64,000 nt of DNA, taken from assembly GCA_964571855.1 (NCBI GenBank), contig CAZNDO010000001.1, forward strand, positions 186,001-250,000, written 5' to 3'. The position numbers and the translations under genes are program-made. The DNA comes from CAYYFX01 sp964571855. Lineage in GTDB: Bacteria > ARS69. Shown here in pieces: positions 51,290 to 59,714 of the stretch. The notes under the pieces were generated by a model that did not search any database, was not told where the DNA came from, and worked only from the letters and a program-made list of their open reading frames with translations. Position 1 is the stretch's first letter. Each line of letters opens with the position of its first letter.

Positions 51290-52891
51290 ATGTCGGCGCG
51301 GCCTTCCCCTCGCGGCGAACATCGGACCACTCCCCTGCGCGCCGCCCTCCCCGGGATCGTGGCGCTCGCGCTCGCCCTGCGCCTGTCCGGGCTGACGTGG
51401 GGACTCCCGGACGCCACGCACTACTTCTCGTTCCACCCGGACGAGTTCGACACCGCGGGCCGCGCCATCCGCATCCTCAACACCGGCAGCTGGGACCCCG
51501 AGTTCTTCAACTACGGGAGCCTGCCGCTCTACCTCACGACGATCGTGTCGTGGCCGTTCCATGCGGCGGGCCTCGTGCAGACGGTGACGGGGACGCACGT
51601 CGTGGCGCGCCTGCTGTCGATCGTCGCGGGAGCGGCCACGGCGCTCGTCGCCGCGCGCATCGCGGCGCGGCTCGTGCCGGCGCCCTTCGCGGTGCTCGCG
51701 GCGCTCGCCGTGGCGTGCGCACCCGGGCACGTGTTGCACTCCGGCTTCGCCACGCCGGATGCGATCGCCACGTTCCTGGCCGCCACCGCGCTGCTGCTCG
51801 CGCTGCGCGCGCTCGAGGGCGCGTCGCGCGCGTTCGCGCTCGCGGGAGCGGCCGCCGGACTCGCCGCCGCGGCGAAGTACAGCGCGGGCCTCGCCGTGGC
51901 CGCGCCGGTCGCGGCCGCGCTCCTCCTGCCGGGCGCCGTGCGGCAGCGCGTGGCGCGCATCGCCGCCGCCGCCGGCGCCGCGCTCGCGGCGTTCCTCGTC
52001 GCCGTCCCCTACGCGCTGCTCACGCCCGCGCGCTTCCTCGCCGACGTGCGCTACGAGCTCCTCGTGCACCCGCGCGAGGGGCACCTCGACATCTTCACGC
52101 GCACCGGCGACGGCTGGTCCTACCACCTGCTGGCGAACCTCCCATACGTGCTTGGGCCGCCGCTCCTCGTGCTCGCGCTCGCGGGGCTGGCGGTGATGGC
52201 GACGCGCCGCCGGCCGGCCGGGGTGGTGCTCCTCGCCTTCGCGATCCCGTACTTCCTCGGGCTCGGGCTCTCCCAGGTGCGCTTCCTTCGCTACACGCTG
52301 CCGCTCGTGCCGGTGCTCGCGGTCGCGGCGGCGGTGGCGCTGGACGCGTACCGCGGCACCGCCCTCGCCCGGACGCTCCGCCCCGCGATCCCGGGCGCTC
52401 TGGCCGCAGGCTACGCCGCCGCGCTCGTGCTGCTGCAGGCCTCCGCGCTGCTCGCCCCCGATCCGCGCACGCGCGCCGCCGGCTGGGTCGCAGCGAACGC
52501 GCCGCCCGGCAGCACGGTGGGGCTGGCGTCGATCCCGTGGTTCCACACCGCCGCGGTCACGCCGTGGAACGGCGGCGAGCGCTCGCTCCCGCGCTTCAAC
52601 GCGACGCCCGCGGCATGGCGCTTCGTGGTGTGCGGCGACTGGGACGCCGCCCGGCTTCGCGCCGAGCGGCCGTACGTCCTCGTGATGAGCGAGTTCGAGT
52701 GGCGCGAGGCGGAGCGCCTGCGCACGCCGGAGGCGATGGCGTTCCTCGCCGCGCTCGACCAGGGGTACCTGCCCGCGGCGCGCTTCGAGGGGATCGCCCC
52801 GGGAGCGCGGCGCTGCTTCGGCCGCGCCTTCGCGCCGCACGACTGGCTGTACCCGTTCGCGGAGGTCCGCGTCTGGCGCCGCCGCGATTGA
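51290..52891 (+). CDS. GT39/ArnT-like membrane glycosyltransferase
   Basis: The 533-residue membrane protein has about 10-11 helices. The first periplasmic loop carries FSFHPDEFDTAGRAIRIL (acidic D-E motif of the PMT_2 family) and NYGSLPLYLTTIVSWPFHA, then HSGFATPDAIATFLAA. The soluble end holds WVAANAPPGSTVGLASIPWF and PYVLVMSEFEWREAERL. Such enzymes move sugars from polyprenyl-phosphate donors to proteins or lipids at the periplasmic face. Translation probably begins at ATG 51290, just after a TTGAGG-17-TATGCT promoter, and therefore with little or no leader. Acceptor unknown. Confidence 0.78.
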   Translation: MSARPSPRGEHRTTPLRAALPGIVALALALRLSGLTWGLPDATHYFSFHPDEFDTAGRAIRILNTGSWDPEFFNYGSLPLYLTTIVSWPFHAAGLVQTVTGTHVVARLLSIVAGAATALVAARIAARLVPAPFAVLAALAVACAPGHVLHSGFATPDAIATFLAATALLLALRALEGASRAFALAGAAAGLAAAAKYSAGLAVAAPVAAALLLPGAVRQRVARIAAAAGAALAAFLVAVPYALLTPARFLADVRYELLVHPREGHLDIFTRTGDGWSYHLLANLPYVLGPPLLVLALAGLAVMATRRRPAGVVLLAFAIPYFLGLGLSQVRFLRYTLPLVPVLAVAAAVALDAYRGTALARTLRPAIPGALAAGYAAALVLLQASALLAPDPRTRAAGWVAANAPPGSTVGLASIPWFHTAAVTPWNGGERSLPRFNATPAAWRFVVCGDWDAARLRAERPYVLVMSEFEWREAERLRTPEAMAFLAALDQGYLPAARFEGIAPGARRCFGRAFAPHDWLYPFAEVRVWRRRD

Positions 52892-52904
52892 GCCGGCGCC
52901 GGGC

Positions 52905-55253
52905 TCAGCGCGTGACGCGAAGGGCCCCGCCCTGCTCGACGGCGCGCGCCGGAACGGCCACGACTCCCTCGCGCGGGCCCATCCGCCACGCCGCGCCGCC
53001 GGCCGCCGTGCCGTCGCCGTTCGCCGCGTCCGTGGCATACGGCACGCGCACGCGCGCCACGCCGTCCGCGCCCGCGCGGGCGGAGCGCACCCAGTCCAGC
53101 TCGTAGCGCGCCGCCTCGAACCGCACGCGCAGGGCAACCTGCAGCGTGTCGCCGGCCGCGCCCTCCACCTCCAGCTCGGCGCCGGGCACGCGCTCCCACA
53201 CCCAGCCCGCCGGGATGCCGCCGGGGCGCGCCGCGAACCGCGCATCCCGCTGCGGCGACACGTGCACCGCGCGCACGAAGTCCAAGGACTCGGCCCACGA
53301 CCCGTCGGGCGCGAGGCCGCGCCCGTCCAGCAGGAGGCGCGCGCCCATCGTGGCGTACCACGGGAAGCGCAGGGCGAGGTTGTCGGGGTCGGCGCCGGGA
53401 TCCACGTAGCGGGTGCGCAGCGAGGGATCCGCCGCGCGCACGAGCGGCTCGATCTGGTTCGGCAGCCAGCTCGTCAGCATCACGTAGCGCGCCCGCCGCC
53501 GCGCGAGCAGCGCCTCCGCCGCCGCCGGATCCTCCGCCAGGAAGAAGCGCGCCGGATCGCGGAACGCCTCCGCCCCCACGAACGTGCCGAAGTTCGTGGC
53601 CACGGACGGCCGGTCCGCCTGCCACTCCACGAGGTGTCCCCACGTCCAGGACGCGAGCACGCCGTAATCCGCGGGCTCCGGCGTGGAGAGGCGGATCCAC
53701 GTGGCGAGATCGCGCGCGGTGAGGTCCGCGGGCTGCTCCGGCTGTCCGGGCGCGCGCGGATCGCGGCCGAGCGCGTCGCGCGTGCGCTGCACGCTCTCGC
53801 CGTGGTCCGCGGCCGCGACCGCGAGCAGCGCGACCCCGAGCAGCGCGTCCCCGCCCGGCCCGAGCGCGCGCACGCGGCGGCGCATGCCGGCGAGCGGCCG
53901 CGCGCGCCACGCGGCCACGAGGCCCCAGGCGAGCACGACCGCCATGGGCATGGCGAGGAGATCGGCGAAGCGGACCTGCCGCGCCGCCTGCAGGAACAGC
54001 ACGGGGCACGACACCGCGAGCGGCAGCAGCTCGAAGCGGTCCTTCCGGAACGCGACGAACGCCATCGCCGCCCACGCGACCGGCAGCAGCAGCCAGCCGC
54101 GCCCGAGCACTTCGCCCGGCGCGAACGCCGCGCCCGCGCCGAACAGCCCGCGCGACTCCCACACCGCGCCCATGAACGCGTCCTCGCGGCGCATCCACGC
54201 GAAGCCCTCGCGGATGCCCGCGGCCGGACCGAGGTCCAGCGCGAACAGCAGCGCCGCGACGCCGGCGAGCGCGGCCAGCACGGTCCACGGCCACGCGCGC
54301 AGCGTCGGTCCGGGACGCATCCGCAGGAGCGGGAGGAAGGTGGCCGCGCCGGCCGCGAGCCAGAGCGGGTGGAACCACGCCAGGTTCACCACGCTCCACG
54401 GCTGCTCCGCCGTCCACGGACTCTCCAGCACCGCCGGGAGCAGGACGGCCAGCGCCGCCAGGTGGAAGGCCGCGCCCAGCGCGGGCAGACCGGGCTCCGG
54501 GTGCCGCGCGTGCCGCACCAGCATCCAGCCCAGCGCGGCCTGCAGCGGCAGGAGGAACAGCACGGATGCCACCCACGAGCCGAGCGCCACGCCGGCCACC
54601 GCGCCCAGCACCGCGCCGCGCCGCGCGGAGCCGCGCGCGTCGGCGAGCGCCTCGGGCCGCAGCGCGCGCGCCAGCAGCAGCAGCGCCAGCGCGGCGAGGA
54701 ACGCGACGAACGCGTGGTGGTCCCCGTTGCCCACGCGGCTCGTGACCACGGACGCCACGCTGAGCGCGTGCGACGCGCCGGCGAAGAGCGCCGCGCCCGG
54801 TCCGGCCAGGGCGTACGCGGCGAGCGCGGTCACCGCGGTGGCCGCCACGCCGAACAGCCGCGGCAACGACGCCACCTTCCGCTCGATCCAGGCGTGCCGC
54901 AGCGCGGGATCGTCCGGGGCGCCGGGCGCGGTCCACGCCCACGTCACCGCCGTGTAGTACGGCGGCCACGGGATGGCGGAACCGTCGGGGAAGCTCAGGT
55001 AGGGATCGCGCGGTGCGAGGCCTTCGCCGTCGAGCATCCGCCCGACGCGGCGCATGTGGTACAGGCTGTCCTTGTCGGACGTGATCCACGTGCTCGCGCC
55101 CGGCACCGGGATCTTCTGGTGCTGCAGCTCGCGCACCGTCCACGACAGCGCGCACACGACGAGCAGCACGGCGACGAGGCGTCGGTCTACGGGAACCACT
55201 CCGGCTCGGGGAACGGGACGGCGGCGCTCGGGACGATGCCGCGAGAGTACCAC
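52905..55253 (-). CDS. STT3/AglB/PglB-like oligosaccharyltransferase-fold protein
   Basis: A 782-residue protein with 11-13 helices in the first 460 residues and a soluble C-terminal half. The first external loop holds ITSDKDSLYHMRRVGRML (the acidic D-x-D region of STT3) and DPYLSFPDGSAIPWPPYY. GNGDHHAFVAFLAAL and MRREDAFMGAVWESRG follow. The WWDYG signature of STT3 is present in altered form, LASWTWGHLVEWQADRPSVA, near residue 570. Enzymes of this type move lipid-linked oligosaccharides to asparagine. Start GTG 55253 is the longest; GTG 55199 is an alternative. Whether it does N-glycosylation here is unproven. Confidence 0.72.
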   Translation of the reverse strand: MVLSRHRPERRRPVPRAGVVPVDRRLVAVLLVVCALSWTVRELQHQKIPVPGASTWITSDKDSLYHMRRVGRMLDGEGLAPRDPYLSFPDGSAIPWPPYYTAVTWAWTAPGAPDDPALRHAWIERKVASLPRLFGVAATAVTALAAYALAGPGAALFAGASHALSVASVVTSRVGNGDHHAFVAFLAALALLLLARALRPEALADARGSARRGAVLGAVAGVALGSWVASVLFLLPLQAALGWMLVRHARHPEPGLPALGAAFHLAALAVLLPAVLESPWTAEQPWSVVNLAWFHPLWLAAGAATFLPLLRMRPGPTLRAWPWTVLAALAGVAALLFALDLGPAAGIREGFAWMRREDAFMGAVWESRGLFGAGAAFAPGEVLGRGWLLLPVAWAAMAFVAFRKDRFELLPLAVSCPVLFLQAARQVRFADLLAMPMAVVLAWGLVAAWRARPLAGMRRRVRALGPGGDALLGVALLAVAAADHGESVQRTRDALGRDPRAPGQPEQPADLTARDLATWIRLSTPEPADYGVLASWTWGHLVEWQADRPSVATNFGTFVGAEAFRDPARFFLAEDPAAAEALLARRRARYVMLTSWLPNQIEPLVRAADPSLRTRYVDPGADPDNLALRFPWYATMGARLLLDGRGLAPDGSWAESLDFVRAVHVSPQRDARFAARPGGIPAGWVWERVPGAELEVEGAAGDTLQVALRVRFEAARYELDWVRSARAGADGVARVRVPYATDAANGDGTAAGGAAWRMGPREGVVAVPARAVEQGGALRVTR

Positions 55254-55265
55254 GCGGGATCCCGC

Positions 55266-56420
55266 CTACCAGAGCTCCAGCTGCCCGGGGCGCTTGCGGC
55301 GCGCGCGGGGCGCGCGGGCCGGGCGCGGCGCGGCGGGAGCCGCTGCGTCGGCGGTGTCCACCGCGCGGCCCTCCGCGAAGCGCGCCGCGGCGTCCGCCCC
55401 CGCGCCGCCGGGATCCACGAGCTCCTCCGCTGTCCGCAGCGCCTCGAGATCATCCAGCCCGGTCCGCCGCAGCCACAGCTGCCACAGCGTGTCCACCGCC
55501 TCCCAGTACGTGCCGCTCCCCTCGAAGCGGCGGCCGAAGCGGGAGTCGTTCAGCTCGCCGCCGCGCACCTCGCGGATGCGGTTCTCGATCCGCGCCGCGC
55601 GGTCCGGCATCTCCTGCGCCACGCGGTGCAGGAACACCTCCCGCACGCTGCCGGGCAGCCGCAGCATCGTGCGGAACGCGAACGACGCGCCGCACTCCCG
55701 TGCGCGCTTGAGCAGGTGCGGCACGTCCGGATCGTTCAGCCCCGGGATGATGGGCGACACGCCGATCCCCACGCGCACGCCGGCCGCGTGCAGGTCCGCC
55801 ATCGCCTCGAACCGCCGCGCCACGCTCGGCGCGCCCGGCTCGATGCGCCGCGTGACGCCCTCGTCCAGGAACGGGATGCTGAACGTGACGCGCACGCGCG
55901 CCTTCCCCGCGAGTCGCGCCAGCAGCTCCTTGTCCCGCCGTACGAGCGCGGACTTCGTCACGATGCACACGGGATTCGCGTGCCGCTCGCAGACCTCCAG
56001 GCACGCGCGCGTGAGCCCCCACGACGCCTCCAGCGGCTGGTAGCAGTCCGTGACCCCGGAGAACATGATGGTCTCGCGCCGCCACGACGGCTTCGACAGC
56101 GCCGCGTCCAGCAGCTCCGCCGCGTCGGGCTTCACCACGAGCTTCCGCTCGAAGTCCGTGCCCGCGCCGAGCCCGAGGTACTCGTGGTACGGGCGCGCGT
56201 AGCAGTACGCGCACGCGTGGAAGCAGCCGCGATACGGATTCACGCTCCACCGGAAGCCGAGATCCGGGCTGTCGTTCCTCGCGAGGCTGGACTTCGACCG
56301 GTCCTCCCACACGGTCAGTTCCGCGACCGGCGGCTCCTCGAGGAACTCGCGGTGCGCGGAGAGGTAGGGGTTCGGCGGGTTCCAGATCCGCCGCAGGTTC
56401 GTGCGTTCCGCCTCGGCCAT
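55266..56420 (-). CDS. Rv2578c/PA0069 family radical SAM protein
   Basis: The 384-residue protein has the radical SAM cluster motif CFHACAYCYARPYHEY near residue 63 (CxxxCxYC), FSGVTDCYQPLEASWGLTR, VCIVTKSALVRRD, VGIGVSPIIPGLND and the FRTMLRLPGSVREVF ending, the pattern of the SPL-related Rv2578c group. Members are often found near DNA repair or stress genes; their substrate is unknown. ATG 56420 is directly downstream of an extended -10 promoter. The C-terminus is Ala/Arg-rich and probably disordered. It is convergent-adjacent to nothing and lies 12 nt upstream of the STT3-like gene in the same direction. Confidence 0.85.
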   Translation of the reverse strand: MAEAERTNLRRIWNPPNPYLSAHREFLEEPPVAELTVWEDRSKSSLARNDSPDLGFRWSVNPYRGCFHACAYCYARPYHEYLGLGAGTDFERKLVVKPDAAELLDAALSKPSWRRETIMFSGVTDCYQPLEASWGLTRACLEVCERHANPVCIVTKSALVRRDKELLARLAGKARVRVTFSIPFLDEGVTRRIEPGAPSVARRFEAMADLHAAGVRVGIGVSPIIPGLNDPDVPHLLKRARECGASFAFRTMLRLPGSVREVFLHRVAQEMPDRAARIENRIREVRGGELNDSRFGRRFEGSGTYWEAVDTLWQLWLRRTGLDDLEALRTAEELVDPGGAGADAAARFAEGRAVDTADAAAPAAPRPARAPRARRKRPGQLELW

Positions 56421-56426
56421 GCGGCC

Positions 56427-56448
56427 ACTATACCAGACATCCGTCTGG
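56427..56448 (-). promoter_or_regulatory. Extended -10 promoter with palindrome
   Basis: On the minus strand TGG-TATAGT (56435-56427) forms an extended -10 element, 6 nt before ATG 56420, giving a leaderless message. Immediately upstream the inverted repeat CCAGAC-GGAT-GTCTGG (56448-56433) overlaps the promoter and could be an operator. No clear -35 is seen. Confidence 0.5.
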
Positions 56449-56493
56449 TCCAGAGGCCTGCACCCCTCGTGGTTCAGAGATTGTGGACGGGCG

Positions 56494-57201
56494 TCAGGGA
56501 GCGGCGGCGAGCTCCAGGAAGCGGGCGGCCAGCTTCGGGCCCGTCCCCGCATCCTCGTGCTTGAAAAAGAGATACGCGTCCGACCACCCGGTCGCGCGGA
56601 CGCGGTCGCGCCAGCGGAGCAGGGCGCCCTCGTCGTAGGCGGTGCGGCGGAGGCGCAGGTAGCCATAGCCGGCGGTGGAAACCACCGCGGGCTCGTCCTC
56701 CTCGTCCACGTCCGCCGTGCACCAGGCCAGGTCGTGGGCGCGCAGCCGCGCGTACACCTCCTCGTCCCGCCAGGACTCGTGCCGGAACTCGAACGCGGCG
56801 CGCGTGCCCGCCGGGAGGAGGTCCAGGAATCCGTCCAGCCGCTCCAGGTCCTTCTTCATGTTCGGCGGCATCTGGAACAGGACCAGCCCCAGCTTCGGCC
56901 CGAGCACGCCGGCGGTGCGGAGCATGTAGTCCGTCTCGTCGGCGGCCTCGGTCTTGAGCCGCTTGATGTGCGTGATCCGCTGCGACGCCTTCAGCACGAA
57001 GCGGAAGTCGTCCCCCACCTGCGCGGCCCAGCCCTCCACCACGGACGCCTTCGGCATGCGGTAGAACGTGTTGTTGATCTCCACCGACGGCAGCTTCGTC
57101 GCGTAGTACGTCAGCCGCTCCTTCGATGGCAGGTCCTCCGGGTAGAAGACGCCCGCCCACTCGTCGTAGCTGAATCCGCTCGTGCCCGCCCACCAGCGCA
57201 C
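56494..57201 (-). CDS. DUF72 domain protein
   Basis: The 235-residue TIM-barrel-like protein shows the DUF72 signature: RWWAGTSGFSYDEWAGVFYP, YATKLPSVEINNTFYRMPK, VLKASQRITHIKRL, LGLVLFQMPPNM, AAFEFRHESWRDEEVY and YLFFKHEDAGTGP. These proteins are widespread; their activity is unknown. GTG 57201 is preceded by GGAGG with 9-nt spacing. It lies 73 nt upstream of the radical SAM gene and is divergent from the L,D-transpeptidase gene. Confidence 0.9.
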   Translation of the reverse strand: MRWWAGTSGFSYDEWAGVFYPEDLPSKERLTYYATKLPSVEINNTFYRMPKASVVEGWAAQVGDDFRFVLKASQRITHIKRLKTEAADETDYMLRTAGVLGPKLGLVLFQMPPNMKKDLERLDGFLDLLPAGTRAAFEFRHESWRDEEVYARLRAHDLAWCTADVDEEDEPAVVSTAGYGYLRLRRTAYDEGALLRWRDRVRATGWSDAYLFFKHEDAGTGPKLAARFLELAAAP

Positions 57202-57307
57202 TCGTTCGCTCCTCCCGCGGCGGCCGATGCCGACCCGCGCATCGTAGCCCAGAGCGGAGGCGAATGCGCGGTTGCCGCGGGCATCCGTCCCCCCGACAAT
57301 GGATTCC

Positions 57308-59092
57308 ATGGCGCATCCCACCCTTCGCCCGGAAACCCGCCGGAACGCCGCCGCGCTCGCGCTCGCGGCGGCGGTGGCCGCCGCCGGGTGTGCCGTGCAG
57401 GAGCCGCGCGCCCCGGACCCGGGCGACGCTTCCGAGGACGTGGCGCCCCTGGACGAGCGCGTCGCGGACGCCATCCGGGCGCGCGCCGAAGCGGCGGGTG
57501 CGGCCGCCGCGGGCACGGCGGCGGCGAGCATGGTGGGCGAGGAGACGCTGCGCGCCTTCGCGCAGACGGCGGAGCTGTACGCCGCGCGCGACTACGAACC
57601 GCTGTGGAGCGACGACGGCAACGTCGCGAGCGACGCGGACTCGCTGCTCGCCGTGGTCGCGGAGTCGGCCTCGCACGGGCTCGCGCCGGCGGACTACCAC
57701 GAGGGCGCGGCGGCGGCGTTGCGGGAGGCCGTCGCGGCGGCGCCGGACGATCCCCGCGTGGCGTCGCGGCTGGCGGACCTGGACCTGCTGCTCACGGACG
57801 CGTTCGTGCTGCTCGCGTCGGACCTGCGCGTGGGGCGCGTGGATCCCGAGACGATCGATCCCGAGTGGAACGCCGCGCGGCCGGGCAACGAGCCCTTCGA
57901 GACGCTGGAGTCCGCGCTCAAGTCCGGGCGCGTCGCCGCCGCGCTGCGCGCGCTGGCCCCGCGCAGCTCCGAGTACCGGGACCTCCGCGAGGCGCTCGCG
58001 CGATTCCGCGCCGCCGCGGACGAGCCGTGGCCGCCGCTCGGTCCCGGCCCGACGCTGAAGCGCGGCGCGCGCGACGCGCGCATCCCGGCCCTGCGCGCCC
58101 GCCTGCACTGGACGGGCGACGCGGACTCCCCGCTCGCGCCCGGCGTCCCGGTCGCCTCCGGCGCACCGCCCGACAGCGCCGCCGCGGCGGACCCGGAGCT
58201 CTTCGACGACTCGCTCGACTTTGCGGTGCGCTCGTTCCAGCGGTCACACGGCCTGCCGCCGGACGGCGTGGTGGGGCCGGTCACGTTCGGCGAGCTCGAC
58301 GTCCCGCCCGCGGTGCGCGCGCGGCAGATCGAGGCGAACCTGGAGCGGTGGCGCTGGCTGCCGCGCGAGTTCGAGCGCCGGCACCTGCGCGTGAACATCG
58401 CGGGCTTCGTGCTGGAGGCCGTGGAGGAGGGACGCGTGGTGCTGGACATGCGCATCGTGGCCGGGAAGGAGTACCGGCGCACGCCGGTCTTCAGCGGCAC
58501 GATGAGCTACCTCGTGTTCAGCCCGTACTGGAACGTGCCGCCGCTGCTCGCGAACGAGGACTGGGTGCCGAGCGCGCGGAAGGACCCCGCCGCGCTGGCG
58601 GCGCAGGGCATGCGCGTGCTGGAGGGCTGGGGAGCGGACGAACGGGAGGTCGATCCCACGACCGTGGACTGGGCGAAGGTCACGCCGCAGAACATCCGCG
58701 TGCACTTCCGGCAGGATCCCGGTCCGGCGAACGCGCTGGGCGGCGTGAAGTTCATGTTCCCGAACAAGTTCGACGTGTACCTGCACGACACGCCGGCCAC
58801 GGACCTCTTCTCCCGGATGCCGCGCGACTTCAGCTCCGGCTGCATCCGCCTGGAGAAGCCGGCGGCGCTGGCGGTCTATGTGCTGGACGACCGCAAGTGG
58901 GACCTGGAGCGCGTCAAGGCGGCGATGCGCGCGGGCGAGGAGAAGACCGTGCGGTTGCGCACGAAGATCCCGATCCACATCCTGTACTGGACCGCGTGGG
59001 TGGACGAGCACGGGAAGCTGCAGTTCCGCCGCGACGTCTACGGCCGCGACGCCACCCTGCTCGGCGCGCTGCACGGGAATCCCCCGCTTTGA
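57308..59092 (+). CDS. YcbB-type L,D-transpeptidase, lipoprotein
   Basis: The 594-residue protein has a lipoprotein signal with lipobox AAAG-C28. The scaffold domain (residues 75-250) is followed by a peptidoglycan-binding domain (FAVRSFQRSHGLPPDGVVG) and the YkuD catalytic domain with FPNKFDVYLHDTPATDLFSR and the active-site SSGCIRLEKPAAL (Ser-x-Gly-Cys). This is the domain order of YcbB/LdtD (615 residues), which makes 3-3 cross-links in peptidoglycan. ATG 57308 is chosen; ATG 57299 is close. The lipid anchor replaces the membrane helix of the E. coli enzyme. Confidence 0.9.
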   Translation: MAHPTLRPETRRNAAALALAAAVAAAGCAVQEPRAPDPGDASEDVAPLDERVADAIRARAEAAGAAAAGTAAASMVGEETLRAFAQTAELYAARDYEPLWSDDGNVASDADSLLAVVAESASHGLAPADYHEGAAAALREAVAAAPDDPRVASRLADLDLLLTDAFVLLASDLRVGRVDPETIDPEWNAARPGNEPFETLESALKSGRVAAALRALAPRSSEYRDLREALARFRAAADEPWPPLGPGPTLKRGARDARIPALRARLHWTGDADSPLAPGVPVASGAPPDSAAAADPELFDDSLDFAVRSFQRSHGLPPDGVVGPVTFGELDVPPAVRARQIEANLERWRWLPREFERRHLRVNIAGFVLEAVEEGRVVLDMRIVAGKEYRRTPVFSGTMSYLVFSPYWNVPPLLANEDWVPSARKDPAALAAQGMRVLEGWGADEREVDPTTVDWAKVTPQNIRVHFRQDPGPANALGGVKFMFPNKFDVYLHDTPATDLFSRMPRDFSSGCIRLEKPAALAVYVLDDRKWDLERVKAAMRAGEEKTVRLRTKIPIHILYWTAWVDEHGKLQFRRDVYGRDATLLGALHGNPPL

Positions 59093-59159
59093 ACCGCCGG
59101 CACGACCACGATGAACAGCGTGGCGGACTCGCCGCTACTCCTGGGGCGACAGTCCCACC

Positions 59160-59714
59160 TCAGTCCAAGCCTCGTCTAGCCAACCAAGCCGCCGGCGGAC
59201 GCCCCGATGGAAGCGCGGTCGTCGTGACCCGTAGCGATGCCCCGGCCAGCGAAGCGAGCCGCGAGACCTCCTCCGACGTCAGTCCGAGTCGCGACTCCCC
59301 GGGGATCAGCACGAACCCGTCCGCGGTAAGCCCGTGTTCCGCGATCGCACGGAGCGCCATCGTGATGTCGAAGCTCAACATGCCGGGCCCGCGGCGAAGA
59401 TCCGCCTCCGCCCGGGCGTACAGCTCCCGATCGAAGTCCGTTTCCCACCCGCCCCAGGACGTGGTCACCGGACACACACGCAGTTCCAGCGAGCGCTCCT
59501 CCGCCGCGCCGGACCACGGAACCGCCAACACGGCCCGGTCGACGACGAGTCGGTCCGAGATCGGGAGTGCGCCGGTCCGGAAGAGGATCCGCGCCGCGCC
59601 CCGGCCGTCGTGGATGACCGTCACATCCCGCAGCCCGATCTCCGTTTCCGTCGCTTCCGTCATGCCTGCCGCGAGCAGCGCGAGCAGTCCCAGGATCAAC
59701 GCGTTCTGCCTCAT
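59160..59714 (-). CDS. Small secreted protein of unknown function
   Basis: The 184-residue product has a signal peptide (NALILGLLALLAAGMTEATE). The rest is a beta-rich stretch (IGLRDVTVIHDGRGAARILF, AVLAVPWSGAAEERSLELRV) followed by a helical one (DRELYARAEADLRRGPGM, LTSEEVSRLASLAG). It resembles a DUF-type carbohydrate-binding or dockerin-associated DNRLRE-like domain (conserved W in PWSG, R in LELRV), but I cannot assign it. ATG 59714 follows GAGGGGCGGAG and overlaps the NosD-like gene stop (ATGA), so it belongs to the same operon. Confidence 0.65.
   Translation of the reverse strand: MRQNALILGLLALLAAGMTEATETEIGLRDVTVIHDGRGAARILFRTGALPISDRLVVDRAVLAVPWSGAAEERSLELRVCPVTTSWGGWETDFDRELYARAEADLRRGPGMLSFDITMALRAIAEHGLTADGFVLIPGESRLGLTSEEVSRLASLAGASLRVTTTALPSGRPPAAWLARRGLD

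Noticed and set aside
49901..53245. Open frame of over 1000 codons on the minus strand
   Set aside because: Only its last 213 codons are a real gene (B3/B4 domain); the rest is antisense to the GT39-like gene and has no domain signal.
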